Assembly (NCBI RefSeq): GCF_003940805.1
Contig: NZ_CP034328.1
Location: 1,594,001 to 1,658,000, forward strand
Length of the DNA: 64,000 nucleotides
Source of the DNA: Tabrizicola piscis
GTDB lineage: Bacteria > Pseudomonadota > Alphaproteobacteria > Rhodobacterales > Rhodobacteraceae
Reading direction: 5' to 3'
Of the stretch, positions 63,436 through 64,000 are shown one piece after another (within the stretch, counting starts at the first letter, position 1; each line of letters begins with the position of its first letter). The translations under genes and the position numbers were made by a program. The notes below the pieces were generated by a model that was given only the letters and a program-made list of their open reading frames with translations, had not been told where the DNA came from and searched no databases.

Positions 63436-64000
63436 TCAATGCAGCTTGGTTGCCATGCTGATCGTGACGCAGACCGACCGCGTGCCCCCGGCATCCATCA
63501 CCGGACCGGACGGGACGCAATCAAGACCCACCCGGCGGGCAAGGCGGGGCGAGTGTTCGGGGATGATCCCCAGAAGGGTGGTTGCGCCAAGCGTGCGGGC
63601 GGATACCACCATCTCATGGATCAGCTGCATCTGGACCCGCAGCCGTTCGGCGGCAGGCACGTCGTTGGAGACGAAGACACGACTGGATTCCCAGATGTTG
63701 GGATCAATCGGCGCTTCGAAGTTCAGCAGGTCGCGCGGGATGGTTTCCAGAAGCCCCCGCTGTGCATCGCGGATCATGTAGGTGTAGATTCCGCAGCGAT
63801 GGGTCGTGGGCGTCAGCCGCACACCAGCCATCACCTCGCCATCACGATGAACACAGACCCAGCGGCTGGCGGGAGTGTCATACTGGTCGAACTCCATCCC
63901 GTTCGCCTCTGGCAGGTCCCAGCGATTGTTCTGGATGAACGTCCGATGCCTTGCACGGAACATGTTGGCGAACAGTTCGCCATGATTGTGCAAGTTGTCG
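63436..64000 (-). CDS. Acyl-homoserine-lactone synthase (LuxI family), 5' end beyond window
   Basis: At least 187 residues, open to the right edge; a TTG at 63993 could be the start, but the frame continues beyond it. LuxI hallmarks: FRARHRTF, NNRWDLPEANGMEFDQYD, the AGVRLTPTT strand and WESSRVFV. These carry the Arg, Trp, Glu/Asp and Arg residues that define the AHL synthase active site. The product would be a quorum-sensing AHL of unknown acyl chain. No LuxR-type gene is in the window on this side; it may lie to the right. Confidence 0.85.
   Translation of the reverse strand, partial: DNLHNHGELFANMFRARHRTFIQNNRWDLPEANGMEFDQYDTPASRWVCVHRDGEVMAGVRLTPTTHRCGIYTYMIRDAQRGLLETIPRDLLNFEAPIDPNIWESSRVFVSNDVPAAERLRVQMQLIHEMVVSARTLGATTLLGIIPEHSPRLARRVGLDCVPSGPVMDAGGTRSVCVTISMATKLH

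Overview
The window is high-GC, densely coded DNA from an alphaproteobacterium, almost certainly a member of the Rhodobacterales (Rhodobacteraceae; Rhodobacter, Gemmobacter or Tabrizicola-like). The evidence is the bztABCD acidic amino acid transporter, the rpmH-rnpA-yidD / yidC-MOSC-engB / argB gene set, divergent hemE/hemC, an ATP12 chaperone next to an RluA-type pseudouridine synthase and crcB, and at the right edge an acyl-homoserine-lactone synthase of the roseobacter/rhodobacter type. I see no prophage, IS element or CRISPR array. Most of the window looks chromosomal.

Layout. 1-651: 3'-truncated glycosyltransferase-like gene. 1040-8975: amide-responsive operon made of an AmiC-like sensor, an AmiR/NasT-like ANTAR antiterminator, a complete Dpp-type ABC importer (two permeases, binding protein, fused double ATPase) and an acetamidase/formamidase. 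A strong terminator hairpin sits just ahead of the first start codon, as expected for control by antitermination. 9174-12256: DevBCA-type export system. 12443-15724: enoyl-CoA hydratase, then a DJ-1/PfpI protein and an F420-type NAD(P)-binding oxidoreductase facing a divergent LysR regulator with a candidate operator over its own start codon. 15827-21321: four-gene operon of mainly exported hydrolases (small exported protein, TAP-like alpha/beta hydrolase, S10 carboxypeptidase, amidase). 21488-24465: LysR remnant, Tat-exported flavin amine oxidase, CPBP protease. 24548-31070: MscS channel, two divergent Gly/Asn-rich exported proteins (one with a PepSY-like domain) with a two-component system, and an orphan TadE-like protein. 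31366-35097: tRNA-Arg(ACG), histidine kinase, MerA-like flavoprotein, TVP38/DedA protein.

35333-44909 is core housekeeping DNA: rpmH-rnpA-yidD converge on engB-MOSC-yidC, followed by a 15-bp tandem repeat, an EAL protein, ttcA, a DUF3833 lipoprotein, a frameshifted SDR gene and argB. 45026-50832 holds a sterol-desaturase-like hydroxylase, a ferredoxin-like protein, a SixA phosphatase, a DMT permease, hemE, hemC and a BUD32-like kinase. 50904-54800 is the conserved ybbP-ybbA / tesA divergent pair. 54901-59549 is bztDCBA, and 59787-64000 is ATP12, RluA-family synthase, crcB, rarA and luxI.

The most interesting items are the ami attenuator, the Gly/Asn-rich PepSY/two-component locus with an 11-bp-period direct repeat upstream, the exported hydrolase operon, a double-palindrome element present twice, and the rearranged rnpA-yidC region. 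All family assignments rest on reading motifs by eye; no database search was possible.
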